Shown: positions 40,738-49,908, counted from the first letter of the stretch. The stretch: 64,000 nucleotides of DNA from Mesorhizobium sp. 113-3-3 (GCF_016756495.1 NZ_AP023243.1:2794501-2858500), one strand, 5' to 3'. Notes: generated by a model from the letters alone, not told the origin. Program-made: numbers and translations.

Positions 40738-41349
40738 ATGAGCGAGCGGCCCTTCATGCAGCTCTACGTCTCCGATTTCGTCGGCGACACCTTGCAACTC
40801 TCCACCGAGCAGATCGGCGCCTACATGCTCATCCTGATGGCGATGTGGAATGCCGGCGGACGGCTGCCCGACGATGACGCCAAGCTCGCGCGGGTGGCGC
40901 GCCTCTCGCCCAGGAGGTGGCATGCCATCAGCGGCGACCTGTTGACCTTCTTCGAGCGCGAGGCGGGCGAGATCGGCCACAAGAGGCTGACGAAAGAGCT
41001 GCACAAGGCGCAGGTCAAAAGCGAGGCGAGGGCCGCCGCCGGGGCACGCGGTGGAACCGCTACCGCCTTGAAAACAAAGGCACATGGGGCGGCAAATGCC
41101 GGCGCTTTGCCGCGGCATTCTCCAGACTCCAGAAACCAGAGTGAAAAAGCTTTTTCTTCTGCGGGTGAGAACGAAACGGCTCCCGTCTTTTCGGGGAAAA
41201 AACCCGGCTGGCACCGGCCTAAAACCCATACCGACGCCGCCAACGCCATCATCGAGGAGATCCGCAGCCATGACCGCAGCCGAATTGCAGCAGGCGACGA
41301 AGGCGCTGGCCGCGATGTTCTCATGCTTCCCGCAATCGGCCCTGACTGA
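40738..41349 (+). CDS. DUF1376 (YdaU-like) phage replication-type protein
   Basis: A 203-residue protein. The first 100 residues (FMQLYVSDFVGDTLQLSTEQ, GAYMLILMAMWNAGGRLPDD, KLARVARLSPRRWHAI) are the DUF1376 domain, a winged helix found in lambdoid and related prophages next to replication and early genes. The tail is Ala/Lys/Thr rich and probably disordered. GAGGGG precedes the ATG. It is read with the two genes that follow and begins an operon with overlapping frames. Phage-derived origin is likely. Confidence 0.82.
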   Translation: MSERPFMQLYVSDFVGDTLQLSTEQIGAYMLILMAMWNAGGRLPDDDAKLARVARLSPRRWHAISGDLLTFFEREAGEIGHKRLTKELHKAQVKSEARAAAGARGGTATALKTKAHGAANAGALPRHSPDSRNQSEKAFSSAGENETAPVFSGKKPGWHRPKTHTDAANAIIEEIRSHDRSRIAAGDEGAGRDVLMLPAIGPD

Positions 41350-41575
41350 TGTCGAAATGCAGATGCGCGGCTATCTCGGCGCGGTGCGCGACGCCGAGCT
41401 TACCGATCTGCAGGCCGCCATCCAGCGCTTCGTGCGCGGCGAGGTGAAAAGCGGCAACGCCCAGTTCTGCCCGTCGAGCGCGCAGCTCTGCATTGAGGTG
41501 CGGGAGCGGCGGACGATGCGCGAGCTGATGGCGAGACGGGCGGTGCAAGCGCCCGTGAAGCAGATGACTGGGTGA
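41270..41575 (+). CDS. Small phage-type protein of unknown function
   Basis: A 101-residue helical protein overlapping the 3' end of the DUF1376 gene by 80 bases in another frame. The ATG at 41270 has GAGGAG nine bases upstream. ALTDVEMQMRGYLGAVRDAE and LQAAIQRFVRGEVKSGNAQF are typical of small proteins found after DUF1376-like genes in rhizobial phage islands. C-terminus ends in a basic helix (RERRTMRELMARRAVQ). Function unknown; the tight overlap suggests a conserved phage operon. Confidence 0.7.
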   Translation: MTAAELQQATKALAAMFSCFPQSALTDVEMQMRGYLGAVRDAELTDLQAAIQRFVRGEVKSGNAQFCPSSAQLCIEVRERRTMRELMARRAVQAPVKQMTG

Positions 41576-41637
41576 GGTCGGCGGGACAGCGACCTCTCCA
41601 CCAAAAACACCACACCCCAAAAACCAAGGAGCCACCC

Positions 41638-42231
41638 ATGCCCAAGAAAGCCAAAGCCGCCAAACCGCAGGCGCCCAAACTGCCGAAGGGCGAGGCCGAG
41701 CAGGTGCGCATCCGCCGCGAGATCGGCCATGATTTCGCATTCAGCGACGACGCCTTCGGCCGCAAGCGGCTCAACGCCGGCACGGCTGAAGCACGGCGCG
41801 TCTATGAAGTGTCGAATGACGGCTACACCTCGACAGGCGGCATCGTGCGGGTGCGCAATGTCGATCCGCTCATCGGCATCACCTCGCTGTCGCGCCAGCA
41901 GCGCGAGGCCGGCCAGCGCTACCGCGAGGATTTCCAGTGCAGCCAGCAGGCCGGCGTCAAACCGATGCGCTGGAGCGAGCGCGTCAACGGCGGCCGCCAG
42001 GGCGGCGGCATCGCTGACAGCGTGCTCGACGCCGGCCGCGCGCACGCCGCCGCAACCAGGGCGCTGGGCCACTGGGAGGTCGCGGCGGTGGTGCGGCAAG
42101 TCTGCTGCGCGGGGGAGTCGGTCAAAGGTGTGGCGGAGCAGACGGGCGAGGGGCGAGACGTGGTGACGAAACTGCTGAAGGTCGGGCTGGACCTGCTGGC
42201 GGTGCACTACGGGATGATGATGGGGCGGTGA
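41638..42231 (+). CDS. Protein with DUF6456-like C-terminus
   Basis: A 197-residue protein. The ATG at 41638 has AAGGAG upstream; a longer in-frame reading from 41572 is less likely. The N-terminus is Lys/Ala rich. The C-terminal half (SLSRQQREAGQRYREDFQCS, then MRWSERVNGG, then RALGHWEVAAVVRQVCCAGE, VKGVAEQTGEGRDVVTKLLK) resembles DUF6456, a helical domain with a helix-turn-helix-like end seen in rhizobial regulators and phage proteins. This resemblance is from memory and moderate. Third gene of the early operon. Confidence 0.65.
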   Translation: MPKKAKAAKPQAPKLPKGEAEQVRIRREIGHDFAFSDDAFGRKRLNAGTAEARRVYEVSNDGYTSTGGIVRVRNVDPLIGITSLSRQQREAGQRYREDFQCSQQAGVKPMRWSERVNGGRQGGGIADSVLDAGRAHAAATRALGHWEVAAVVRQVCCAGESVKGVAEQTGEGRDVVTKLLKVGLDLLAVHYGMMMGR

Positions 42232-42289
42232 CGTGCCGGCGAAACTGATCCTGCCGGCATTGCCGGCCGGATCAGTTCACAAGATCAGC

Positions 42290-42592
42290 CTATCGGCAGA
42301 CGCGGATTTCCTCGACGATCCTGTGATGATGACGCCAGTGGTTGATCACTTCGATGTGGCAACGATGATGGTGTCGGTGGAAATAACGCGGCCTGTAGCC
42401 GTCATCATAGGCGTCGTAGGGGCCATAGACATAGCGGCCGCCATAGTCCCCATCGTAATAGTCATTGCCGCCGTAATAGTCGTTGTAGCCCCCACCGATA
42501 CCGATAAAGACATGACTGCGGGCGTCGGCCGGCGCGATCATCGCCGCCGCCGAAGCAATGGCGATAACCGAGGTAAGCAGGAGCTTCTTCAT
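42290..42592 (-). CDS. Small secreted Gly/Tyr/His-rich protein
   Basis: A 100-residue protein with a clear Sec signal (MKKLLLTSVIAIASAAAMIA, cleaved after ADA). The mature part is compositionally extreme: GGGYNDYYGGNDYYDGDYGG followed by RPRYFHRHHHRCHIEVINHW and RHHHRIVEEIRVC. The Tyr/Gly repeat followed by His clusters and two Cys suggests metal binding (Cu, Ni or Zn) or an extended surface fibre. Such short secreted proteins occur widely in rhizobia without known roles. AGGAGG-type site before the start (GAGGTAGCC). Confidence 0.75.
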   Translation of the reverse strand: MKKLLLTSVIAIASAAAMIAPADARSHVFIGIGGGYNDYYGGNDYYDGDYGGRYVYGPYDAYDDGYRPRYFHRHHHRCHIEVINHWRHHHRIVEEIRVCR

Positions 42593-43034
42593 GGCTACCT
42601 CCTCTTCAAGGTTTGTCTAATATAACTCCCGGGAGGCGGGCGCGTTCCATGCATTTGTGATGAGGGCCGAACCTTGGTGCGAGAAGCCTTCGACGGCCCG
42701 GAAATGTGTATTGCCTACCGAGCCCAATCCACGTCGATCTCGGTTGGCTTTGGCAACCGAAACCGGCGCAACGTTACGAGGCCCGCCGTGAAGGTTATGA
42801 TGTGGATCAGGACCCCTGGGTGAACCCAGGGTTGGCTGTCGCGTTGGGGTGAATCGGCTTGGGATGGGTGTTTCTGCAAAAGGGCTGACTCCGGCGCTGC
42901 CCCTCATCCGCCTGCCGGCACCTGCCCTTCGCTGTCGCTCCGGGCGTTCACTGCTCGGAAGCCAAGCAATTCGCTTTCCGTCCGCTACGCGGACCGCGCC
43001 TCACCCCCGTGGACGGGGAGAAGGCAGCTAACCC
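42593..43034. other. Gene-free region with hairpin and repeat
   Basis: About 440 bases without a supported gene. It holds a perfect stem-loop at 42814-42831 (CCCTGGGT-GA-ACCCAGGG) and a member of the palindromic repeat family at 42893-43022. Confidence 0.55.
42893..43022. repeat. Copy of the palindromic intergenic repeat
   Basis: GCTGCCCCTCATCCGCCTGC at 42897-42916 runs on into CGGCACCTGCCC; it matches the arms at 34381-34569 and 58684-58730. GGACGGGGAGAAGGCAGC near 43013-43030 is the outer end. It lies at the 3' end of the acyltransferase gene. Confidence 0.6.
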
Positions 43035-45005
43035 CTAAAACAGCGCCTTCTCCAGCGGCCCCTCCAAGGTCTCGGCAAAGGCCGTCGCCAAATGATGCCG
43101 GTCACGAAACGCCAGCTTGCCGCCGATGAAGACATGGCACTGCGTCGGGCCGCAGAAGCGGTCGGTGAGGTCGACATAGAGCGTGGCGGGCACGCTTTTG
43201 ACCACGGCGCGCTCTTGTGCCGCGGTGGTGTCGTTGGCGGCTTGCGCGCGCGGCGTGTCGCAGCGCGAGGGGGCTTCGCGCCACCATAGCGCACGCGCCA
43301 CGCAGGAATCGGCAAAGCTGTCGCCGATCGGCGTGTCGCGGATGACGGCGGTCTCGACGCCGGCCTGGCTGAAAGCCTGCAGCGTGGAGCGCAGGCCGGC
43401 CTGCCAGCGCGCGGTCTCGGCCTTGCGGCCGGCGGCGGGCATGTCGCGCGTCAGATTGCCGATCGAGAATTCCGAAATCACCACCAGGCGCGGCTTGCGG
43501 CGGATGATGTCCGCGATCGCCTGTTCGCGCCAGGCGTCGCATTCGGTGTAGTCGCGCTTCAGCACCGTGTTGAAGGTCGGCAGCCGCGAGGCGCGGCAGG
43601 AGGATTTGAGATAGGTTACCACCTTGGTGTCGTTGCGCCTGGCCGCCTCGACCAGCGGCGTCGACCAGTGGTCGGCGTGCGAATCGCCGAACAGCACGAT
43701 GGTGTGGGCGGCGTCGGCCGGGCCGAATGTGCAGGGTTTGGGCTTCACCGTGTGGAAATCGAGCAGGCAGTTTTTGTCCACGGCGCGCGCGATGGAGGGC
43801 TGTTCGGCCGCCTGTTCGATGCCGCGCTGGGCGGGGTCGATATTGCGTGTCGCCAGATGCGCATTGGTATAGGCCGCCGCCACGCCGACGCCGGTCAGCG
43901 CCAGGGCGGGGACCAGCGCTCGCGCGCCAACGGTCAGCCAGCCGAAGCGCCGTCCGGGATTCTCGATCAGGTGATAAGTGAGAAATGACAATGCCAGCGC
44001 CAGTGCGCCGCAGCCCAGGCGTTGCGCCACGCCGAGATCCGGCACCAGCATTTGCGCATAGACGATGACAGGCCAGTGCCAGAGATAGAGCGAGTAGGAG
44101 AGCGCGCCGACCCATTGCAGAGGCGGCAGCGAGAGCAGGGAAGCGGGCATCAGGGCCTGCCAGCCGGTCGGGCTGGCTGGCTCCGGCTCTTTGCCCACTC
44201 CGCCCAGCAGCACCAGCACCGTGCCGGCCACGGGGAGAACCGCGTACCAGCCGGGGAAGGGCAGGTCTTCGCTCAGGCTGAGATAGGCCGTCGCGATCAG
44301 CGCCAGGCCGAGCCAGCCCTGTGCTGAGCGCAGCCATGGCCGCTGTTGCCGCAAGGCCGCCGGCACCAGCGTCGCCAGGCCGCCGGCGGCGAACTCCCAG
44401 GCGCGCAGCGGCGAGAAGTAGAAGGCCCAGGCCGGCGAGAGGCTGGTCAGCCACAGGCAGGCGGCGAACGAAGCGAGGCCGGCGACGCCGATCACCGCCA
44501 CCGCCATGCGTTTGCCCGGACGCAGCCAGGCGGCGAACACGAGCAGTGCGGGCCAGACGAGATAGAACTGCTCTTCCACCGACAGCGACCAGAAATGGAT
44601 GAAGGGATTGCTCAAAGCGTCTGCAGCGAAATAGTCGAACGACCAGCGCAGCAGCCAAAGATTGATGGCATAGGCCGAGGCGAACATGGCGCCGCGCGAA
44701 TAGAGCGCCTGCTCCTGCGGCGCCAGGATGAAATATCCGGCGCCAAGCGTCGCCAGGATGACGAACAGCGCCGCCGGCAAAAGGCGTCGGGCACGGCGGG
44801 CATAGAAGCGCCAGAGGTCGAGCCGGCCGGTCTCGGTGATCTCGCCCATGAGGTGCGTCGTGATCAGCCAGCCGGAAATGACGAAGAAGATGTCGACGCC
44901 GGCAAAGCCGCCCGGCAGGGCCGTGAGGCCGAAATGATAAGCCACGACGCCGCCGACCGCCAGCGCGCGCAATCCCTGTATATCAGGCCGAAACGATGCC
45001 GCCAC
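43035..45005 (-). CDS. OafA-type acyltransferase with C-terminal SGNH domain
   Basis: A 656-residue membrane enzyme. The GTG at 45005 is chosen because AAGGAGG lies four bases upstream and the N-terminus (AASFRPDIQGLRALAVGGVV) is then standard; longer readings are rejected. The acyltransferase-3 domain (residues about 1-360) has ten or so spans, the motif GVDIFFVISGWLI and catalytic His/Arg positions (FYARRARRLLPAALF). The C-terminal SGNH-like domain has LFGDSHADHWSTPLVEAAR with the nucleophilic Ser and the DxxH pair in RDRHHLA. Such two-domain proteins O-acetylate lipopolysaccharide, capsule or Nod-factor-type glycans: the membrane part moves the acetyl group across and the periplasmic SGNH part attaches it. 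Confidence 0.92.
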   Translation of the reverse strand: MAASFRPDIQGLRALAVGGVVAYHFGLTALPGGFAGVDIFFVISGWLITTHLMGEITETGRLDLWRFYARRARRLLPAALFVILATLGAGYFILAPQEQALYSRGAMFASAYAINLWLLRWSFDYFAADALSNPFIHFWSLSVEEQFYLVWPALLVFAAWLRPGKRMAVAVIGVAGLASFAACLWLTSLSPAWAFYFSPLRAWEFAAGGLATLVPAALRQQRPWLRSAQGWLGLALIATAYLSLSEDLPFPGWYAVLPVAGTVLVLLGGVGKEPEPASPTGWQALMPASLLSLPPLQWVGALSYSLYLWHWPVIVYAQMLVPDLGVAQRLGCGALALALSFLTYHLIENPGRRFGWLTVGARALVPALALTGVGVAAAYTNAHLATRNIDPAQRGIEQAAEQPSIARAVDKNCLLDFHTVKPKPCTFGPADAAHTIVLFGDSHADHWSTPLVEAARRNDTKVVTYLKSSCRASRLPTFNTVLKRDYTECDAWREQAIADIIRRKPRLVVISEFSIGNLTRDMPAAGRKAETARWQAGLRSTLQAFSQAGVETAVIRDTPIGDSFADSCVARALWWREAPSRCDTPRAQAANDTTAAQERAVVKSVPATLYVDLTDRFCGPTQCHVFIGGKLAFRDRHHLATAFAETLEGPLEKALF

Positions 45006-45276
45006 GAGGCCTCCTTCGTTACCGCCCAGCCCGCCCCGCGTCCCGGCCGGCCGATATCGCAATGCAACAAGCTTTTCGCAGTGCAACATGGCCAGAACAT
45101 GGAAGCGGCTTGAAAGGGCGGGGTGGCTTGGTGCGCGGTGGCGCGGCCGCGAACGCCGTTCGACGATCGCGGAACCACGTTTGGCCATTGCCTGACGAGG
45201 GAGAGCTTTCCCCAACGACCCTGTGCCAGGCGGGCGGCGGGGCCGGCCTGGCGGATTCATCCTTGTCGCGTTGGCG

Positions 45277-48018
45277 CTAGCCTGGGTGACGGCATTGCTC
45301 CGGCGGTTCGCCGTCGATTCTGACAAGGGCAGTATGTGCCAGGAATCCGGCGGGCATCCGCAGCTGCGGCAACGTCTTCATCACGCTGTCCGACATTGCG
45401 CCATAGGTTTTGAACAGGAAATTGCCATGGACCTCGTCGGCCTTCACCTGCGACCAATGGCTGAACGCCGGTGACTGCTGCCAGTTCTCGATTTCGATCA
45501 GGGAGGGGTCGGCTTCGAGCGCATTGATGACGGCGATGCGTCGGCCTTCGGCCAGGAACAGATTCAAATTCTGTCTTTCCTCGCCCGTCTTTTCCGCCTG
45601 CCAGTCTTCGCTCGCATAGCCTTCGACGATCAGCTTCAATTTGCCCGCGCCGGCGGCCATGGCGCGCTTCATGCAACTGGTGTAGCTGGCGGCGTATTCT
45701 TTCAGGATCTTGCGCCTGATCTCGGCGCCGGGCAGCTTGAGATCGGTCAGGCTGTGGGCGCCGAAGTAGAAAGCCTTCTCTTGCGTGTCGATGCCTTTCT
45801 TGCCCCAAAACGCGGGGTCATAGGTGCCGGTAACGGGGTCGAGGAAGACCGGCAGCAGCATGCCGCCATCGCCAATCTCGTGCCCCTTGCCGTCGCTGGT
45901 ATAGATCATCGTGAGGACGGTTGGGCCGGATTGCAGGTCCGGCGTGGCGGCAGGCGGCATGCTGATAATGACGGGCATGATCGGCGCCGCGGAGGCGCTG
46001 GTGGTGCAGGGACAGCCAGATGATTCCGGAATGTGCTTGGTTACGGCGTCCAGCCACTCCTTGAGGCTGTTGGCCAGGAGCTTGGCGGCTTCCATAAGGT
46101 CGGCCAGGGATTTAGGATCGAATTGCGTCGTGCTGGTTCCGATCTTTCCTGCGACGGTCTCCAACCCTTGCTTGATGTCAGCGCCGGCGGCCAGCAGGTC
46201 GGGTGCCTTTGGTTCTGGGCGTGGATCGTCGCAGTCGGGAAGCTCCGATGTCGTCGGCGTTGTATCGGCGGCGGCCGGCTTGGCCTGCGGATCGTCTCCG
46301 CCAATTCTGACATAACCTTCTTTGGTTCTCGTGGTTTCCTCCGGCATCGGGATCGGCGCGATGCGCAGGACCAATGACTTGGCGACCTCGGTAACCGGTT
46401 TGCCGTCACGGGTTTCAACAAAATAGCTATCGCCGCTGGCCAGCAGGACGCGGCCGCGCTCAAGCACGCATGAGCCCAGTTCGTTCGTGCGCGAGATGAA
46501 GGCGAATGACCTCCTCCAGCCCGGGTTTCCCGACAAGCAGGAGATGGAGGCGGTAACGAAAACCACGGCGGCCAGAAGTGCCCCGTTTCCCCATCTCATT
46601 GCAGAAACACGAACGGGCCATTTGGTCTTGCCGATATCGGTCAGAGTCTTGGCGAGCGAGACCGGCGAATCCTTCGCAGCAGCCGCGCTCGTTTTCGAGG
46701 TGTCCGCCGAATCGAAGCTTGCCCACCCCAGCGTCGGAAACTTGAAATAATTGTACGCTTCGCGGCCAGCGTCCTGGGTCGTCGTTCCAGCTTGCGGGCC
46801 GTACGACGTCCGGGAAACACTTTCAAAAAGCGCTCCTCGCAGATCGCCCATGATGCCATCGCGCGCAACGCGTCCAAACACCACCGACACGAAATAGCCA
46901 ATGGCCGCAGCGGCTCCCGTCAGTGGAATGATCCAATTCTTGAAGGCCAGATTGTTGTCGAGGAAGACCAGTATGATGGCGACGATCAGTGCGGAAAGTG
47001 CCCCCATGCTCAGCGTCAGATAACTTGAGAAAAGGCCCCTTTTCTCGATCCTTTGGGCGTGTTCCCGGGTCGCATCCTTGAAAGCGTCCACAGAAGCCTC
47101 GGTATAGAACTCACGGCCGATGTTGCCCGCATAGCCCTTGGCGTAGTCGAGAAAATTGTTGTAGCGGACGAGGAAGCGATGGGCCGTGACCATAGCAGTC
47201 GCTGCCGCGATGAACTCGGGATCTGCCGCCAGAATGGATCGGGCACCTGCTGTCGGGATTGGGTTGGCCGACACCGGTGCACCAGTCTCGAGCGGCAAGG
47301 GAGCGTCGGCCGCGAGCTGCGGATCGGTGATCCAGTTGTTGCTCTTCGACGTGAAGTCGTCGATCGCCGCGAGCATCTTGCGGACCCTCACCTGGTCCGC
47401 CGTGAACAAGGCTAAGGCCTGGTTGAATTCATCCTGGACCCGGTCGAACAACCGCTTGGCGTTCGACTGATAGGTGACGATGTCCATCTCCTCGGCCATG
47501 CGCTTGGTGCTGGTGAGGTCGAGCAGGCGGTTTATCTCCTTGACGGTGTCGCCACTGGAGATGGCAACTCCGTCTATGCCGTCGAGCGCCTGCTGCTCCT
47601 CATCGCGTCGGGCCTTGCCTTCTTCCGGAGTATAGCTGTTACCCAGATCCCTTGGGGACGCCAACGAATTGGAGCTTTTGCCGTAGAAAATGGCTGGGTT
47701 CTGGCGCCGGCTGGCCAGGACATAGACACCATGAAGGAAGGTTTCGGCAGCTTTGTTGAGGTCCCGCATGGATGATACGAGTGCGGTTTTAGCAGTCTTT
47801 ACAGCTTCATCTGCTTCGTTCAGCTGCGCTTCGAGACCCTTGGCATGCGGCCGTTTGTTGGCGGAGTTCTGCAGCTGTTCGAGCGCGCTCAGGCCCGCAT
47901 CATAGCTGCCGATCAGGCCCTTCACTTTCGGATCGAGACCATTCAGCGCCTTGACGAAAACAACTTCCGCATCTTCATCCTTTTTCACGATGGCCGGCTC
48001 AATCGTGCTCTCATCCAT
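45277..48018 (-). CDS. Large membrane protein with OmpA-like C-terminus, partner of patatin gene
   Basis: A 913-residue protein of no family I recognise. Residues 1-330 are cytoplasmic and helical, with long coiled-coil-like runs (about 40-100 and 185-225). Two membrane segments lie at 333-353 (LSMGALSALIVAIILVFL) and 361-382 (NWIIPLTGAAAAIGYFVSVV). A 95-residue loop and a third span at 478-497 (GNGALLAAVVFVTASISCLS) follow. The last 415 residues should be periplasmic. There, 590-670 are Pro/Asp/Thr/Lys rich with SGCPCTTS, and 793-835 (KLKLIVEGYASEDW, then NLNLFLAEGRRIAVINAL) resemble the peptidoglycan-binding OmpA/MotB motif. The start overlaps the stop of the patatin gene by 8 bases, so the two are made together. 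The topology would tie a cytoplasmic lipase partner to the cell wall. Confidence 0.75.
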   Translation of the reverse strand: MDESTIEPAIVKKDEDAEVVFVKALNGLDPKVKGLIGSYDAGLSALEQLQNSANKRPHAKGLEAQLNEADEAVKTAKTALVSSMRDLNKAAETFLHGVYVLASRRQNPAIFYGKSSNSLASPRDLGNSYTPEEGKARRDEEQQALDGIDGVAISSGDTVKEINRLLDLTSTKRMAEEMDIVTYQSNAKRLFDRVQDEFNQALALFTADQVRVRKMLAAIDDFTSKSNNWITDPQLAADAPLPLETGAPVSANPIPTAGARSILAADPEFIAAATAMVTAHRFLVRYNNFLDYAKGYAGNIGREFYTEASVDAFKDATREHAQRIEKRGLFSSYLTLSMGALSALIVAIILVFLDNNLAFKNWIIPLTGAAAAIGYFVSVVFGRVARDGIMGDLRGALFESVSRTSYGPQAGTTTQDAGREAYNYFKFPTLGWASFDSADTSKTSAAAAKDSPVSLAKTLTDIGKTKWPVRVSAMRWGNGALLAAVVFVTASISCLSGNPGWRRSFAFISRTNELGSCVLERGRVLLASGDSYFVETRDGKPVTEVAKSLVLRIAPIPMPEETTRTKEGYVRIGGDDPQAKPAAADTTPTTSELPDCDDPRPEPKAPDLLAAGADIKQGLETVAGKIGTSTTQFDPKSLADLMEAAKLLANSLKEWLDAVTKHIPESSGCPCTTSASAAPIMPVIISMPPAATPDLQSGPTVLTMIYTSDGKGHEIGDGGMLLPVFLDPVTGTYDPAFWGKKGIDTQEKAFYFGAHSLTDLKLPGAEIRRKILKEYAASYTSCMKRAMAAGAGKLKLIVEGYASEDWQAEKTGEERQNLNLFLAEGRRIAVINALEADPSLIEIENWQQSPAFSHWSQVKADEVHGNFLFKTYGAMSDSVMKTLPQLRMPAGFLAHTALVRIDGEPPEQCRHPG

Positions 48019-49435
48019 GATTCGGTCCCCCTTGGAGGTCTTTCAGAAATTTGTGGGCGCGCATCAGGCCTGCCATGAACAGATCCATGATCTCCTTCTC
48101 GTCCATGGAGAAGTTGAGCCAGTTGGCGTCCTTGACGTCGATGGCGGCCAGGTGGAATGGAAACCGCGCGGGCATTGTCGAGCCGGCGCCGATCTGTCGC
48201 CTTTTGAATACCTTCTCCCTGCGTTCAAGCGCGGCGATGGCGTCGCGGTCGCGCTGGTCGCGGACCATGAAGCCGACAGTTCCAATATCCTCGGCGAGGC
48301 TGCTGAGACGGGCGCGACGACGGTAGGGCTTGGTCGGGCCGGCGCTCATCAACGGAATGGCGATGGTCGGCACATCCGGAAGGATCGTGCTGAACGCATC
48401 GACAGGGAGATTGGAGAAGATGCCGCCGTCGAGAAATGCCACCTCGCCGATGGTAGACAGTTCGTGGAGCTTGTCCTCGTTTGCCAGATGCTTGAACCTG
48501 TCTTTGACGAAGGCCGACCATGTGTCTTTGTTGACGTCGAAGACGGCAGGCTCGAAGAAGAACGGGATCGACATCGACGCCCGCACCAAAGCTGCCGGTG
48601 AATTCGTGCCGGTCTCGGCTGAGAGATACTGGATGTCATCGGGAAACTGGAATTTCACCCCGATCGGCGTGCAGGCCGCCATCACCTGAAGCAGGTGTCT
48701 GCCGTCCTCTTCCACGAGTTCCAGGGCCGACAGAGGCTTTACCCCCTGCAGCCTGACGGCGCCTATCGCCGCGTTGAGCTGCTTCGAGATGGAGGTCAAA
48801 CGGGCGAACAGGTCGTCGACGGTTCGCAGGCCGTGCTCGGCCAGCACGCCGCGAACCCAGTCTTCGAAGGCGTTGCCCGGGTTGAGCCCGCGTGTGTGCT
48901 GGATCTGGCGAAGGGCACCGAGCCAGGCCGGCCATGACGAAGGCGAGAAGGACGGCCGGTTGAGCAGGAACTGTTTGATGAGCCTGCGTGTCCGGTACGG
49001 CCCATCGATGAAGGCGCTCATAGGCATGGCGCTGACGATGTCCACCACCTTCTTATGCGTCGGGTTGAGCAGATCGTCGCCGCGCACGGCGGCCATGCCC
49101 ATGGCCATGATGGCGCCGGCCGAGGCGCCGGCGACGCCAGCGAAACGAACCCCGATCGTTTCCAGGCCGGTGACGAAGCCGGCATGCGCGATTCCCAGCA
49201 CGCCGCCGCCCTGAAGGATGATGTTGGCTATCCTGTACGTGTTTTCGCGGGGCGGAGGCGTTTCTGGTGGCGCAGCGGCATTGAAGAATTTCAGATCATG
49301 GGAGGTGGAATCCGCGGTCTTGCTCGCGACGGCCTTTAACCAGAAAAACTCGTCAACCTCCGGCCGCTCGCCGAGATCTACGATCTCGCTAAGCAGGCTG
49401 ATGACGCCCGGATCGTTCCAGACATCCAAGGTCAT
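48011..49435 (-). CDS. Patatin-like phospholipase
   Basis: A 474-residue patatin-domain protein without a signal peptide, so probably cytoplasmic. The oxyanion loop GGGVLGIAHAG is at 76-86, the nucleophile motif GASAG at 103-107 (Ser105), and the catalytic Asp in FLDGG at 337-339, so the Ser-Asp dyad is complete. The N-terminal 65 residues and the C-terminal 110 residues (with FKRRQIGAGSTMPARFPFHL) are extra to the core and may bind the partner. Patatins hydrolyse phospholipid or lysophospholipid; some act as effectors in anti-phage systems (CapV) or as toxins. This one is the first gene of a two-gene unit with the 913-residue membrane protein, a pairing I do not know from described systems. 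A site resembling the island operator (CTATGCTTTAT) lies at 49582-49592. Confidence 0.88.
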   Translation of the reverse strand: MTLDVWNDPGVISLLSEIVDLGERPEVDEFFWLKAVASKTADSTSHDLKFFNAAAPPETPPPRENTYRIANIILQGGGVLGIAHAGFVTGLETIGVRFAGVAGASAGAIMAMGMAAVRGDDLLNPTHKKVVDIVSAMPMSAFIDGPYRTRRLIKQFLLNRPSFSPSSWPAWLGALRQIQHTRGLNPGNAFEDWVRGVLAEHGLRTVDDLFARLTSISKQLNAAIGAVRLQGVKPLSALELVEEDGRHLLQVMAACTPIGVKFQFPDDIQYLSAETGTNSPAALVRASMSIPFFFEPAVFDVNKDTWSAFVKDRFKHLANEDKLHELSTIGEVAFLDGGIFSNLPVDAFSTILPDVPTIAIPLMSAGPTKPYRRRARLSSLAEDIGTVGFMVRDQRDRDAIAALERREKVFKRRQIGAGSTMPARFPFHLAAIDVKDANWLNFSMDEKEIMDLFMAGLMRAHKFLKDLQGGPNHG

Positions 49436-49908
49436 TGGCTTCGCCCCCGCGAACCCCGACTGTCGCGCTGCGTTGCCGAAGACCCCAATCTTCGGATCTT
49501 GCGCCGGGGTGCACCCTCATGGTGCCGTCATCCCCTGTTGGTTCAGCCTTTCTTTCGAGCCATTCGGCACCTTTGTTTAGGCTATGCTTTATTAGGGCGC
49601 CACATTGGTCTCGTCGTCAAGTCGTTTCTGGGCTCAACTTGGCCTTGGCGTGAAAACATCGCGAGCGTATCCATTCATTTCCTACTTTCCAGATGTCTGA
49701 ACAGCAGCCGGGAGGAAATTGCAGCGTGCCGGCAGATATGATTGCGGCCGCTTGCTTTGGTCCCGGTCGGTCAGGCCCGATGCTGAAAGCAAAGCGTGAA
49801 TTGAACAGTGTTGATCTGCTGCAATTTTCGCCGGTAACAATCTGAGTCAGGCATCGATCAAGGCTGCGGGACGCAGTGAGACGTGGCCGAATTCCACAGG
49901 CAATTGGA
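49436..49908. other. AT-richer gene-free region upstream of patatin unit
   Basis: About 470 bases with no supported gene; several short frames lack ribosome binding sites and codon bias. Base composition by eye is lower in GC than in flanking genes, suggesting a junction of acquired DNA. TTTAGGCTATGCTTTATTA at 49576-49594 resembles the operators at 38752 and 40311. The patatin promoter should be here. Confidence 0.5.

Noticed and set aside
36465..42231. A complete prophage
   Set aside because: No integrase, terminase, portal, capsid or tail genes and no attachment-site repeats were seen.
45006..45326. A longer N-terminus for the acyltransferase
   Set aside because: The GTG at 45005 has a perfect AAGGAGG and begins the conserved SFRPDIQGLRALAV block; the upstream 107 codons show no family resemblance.
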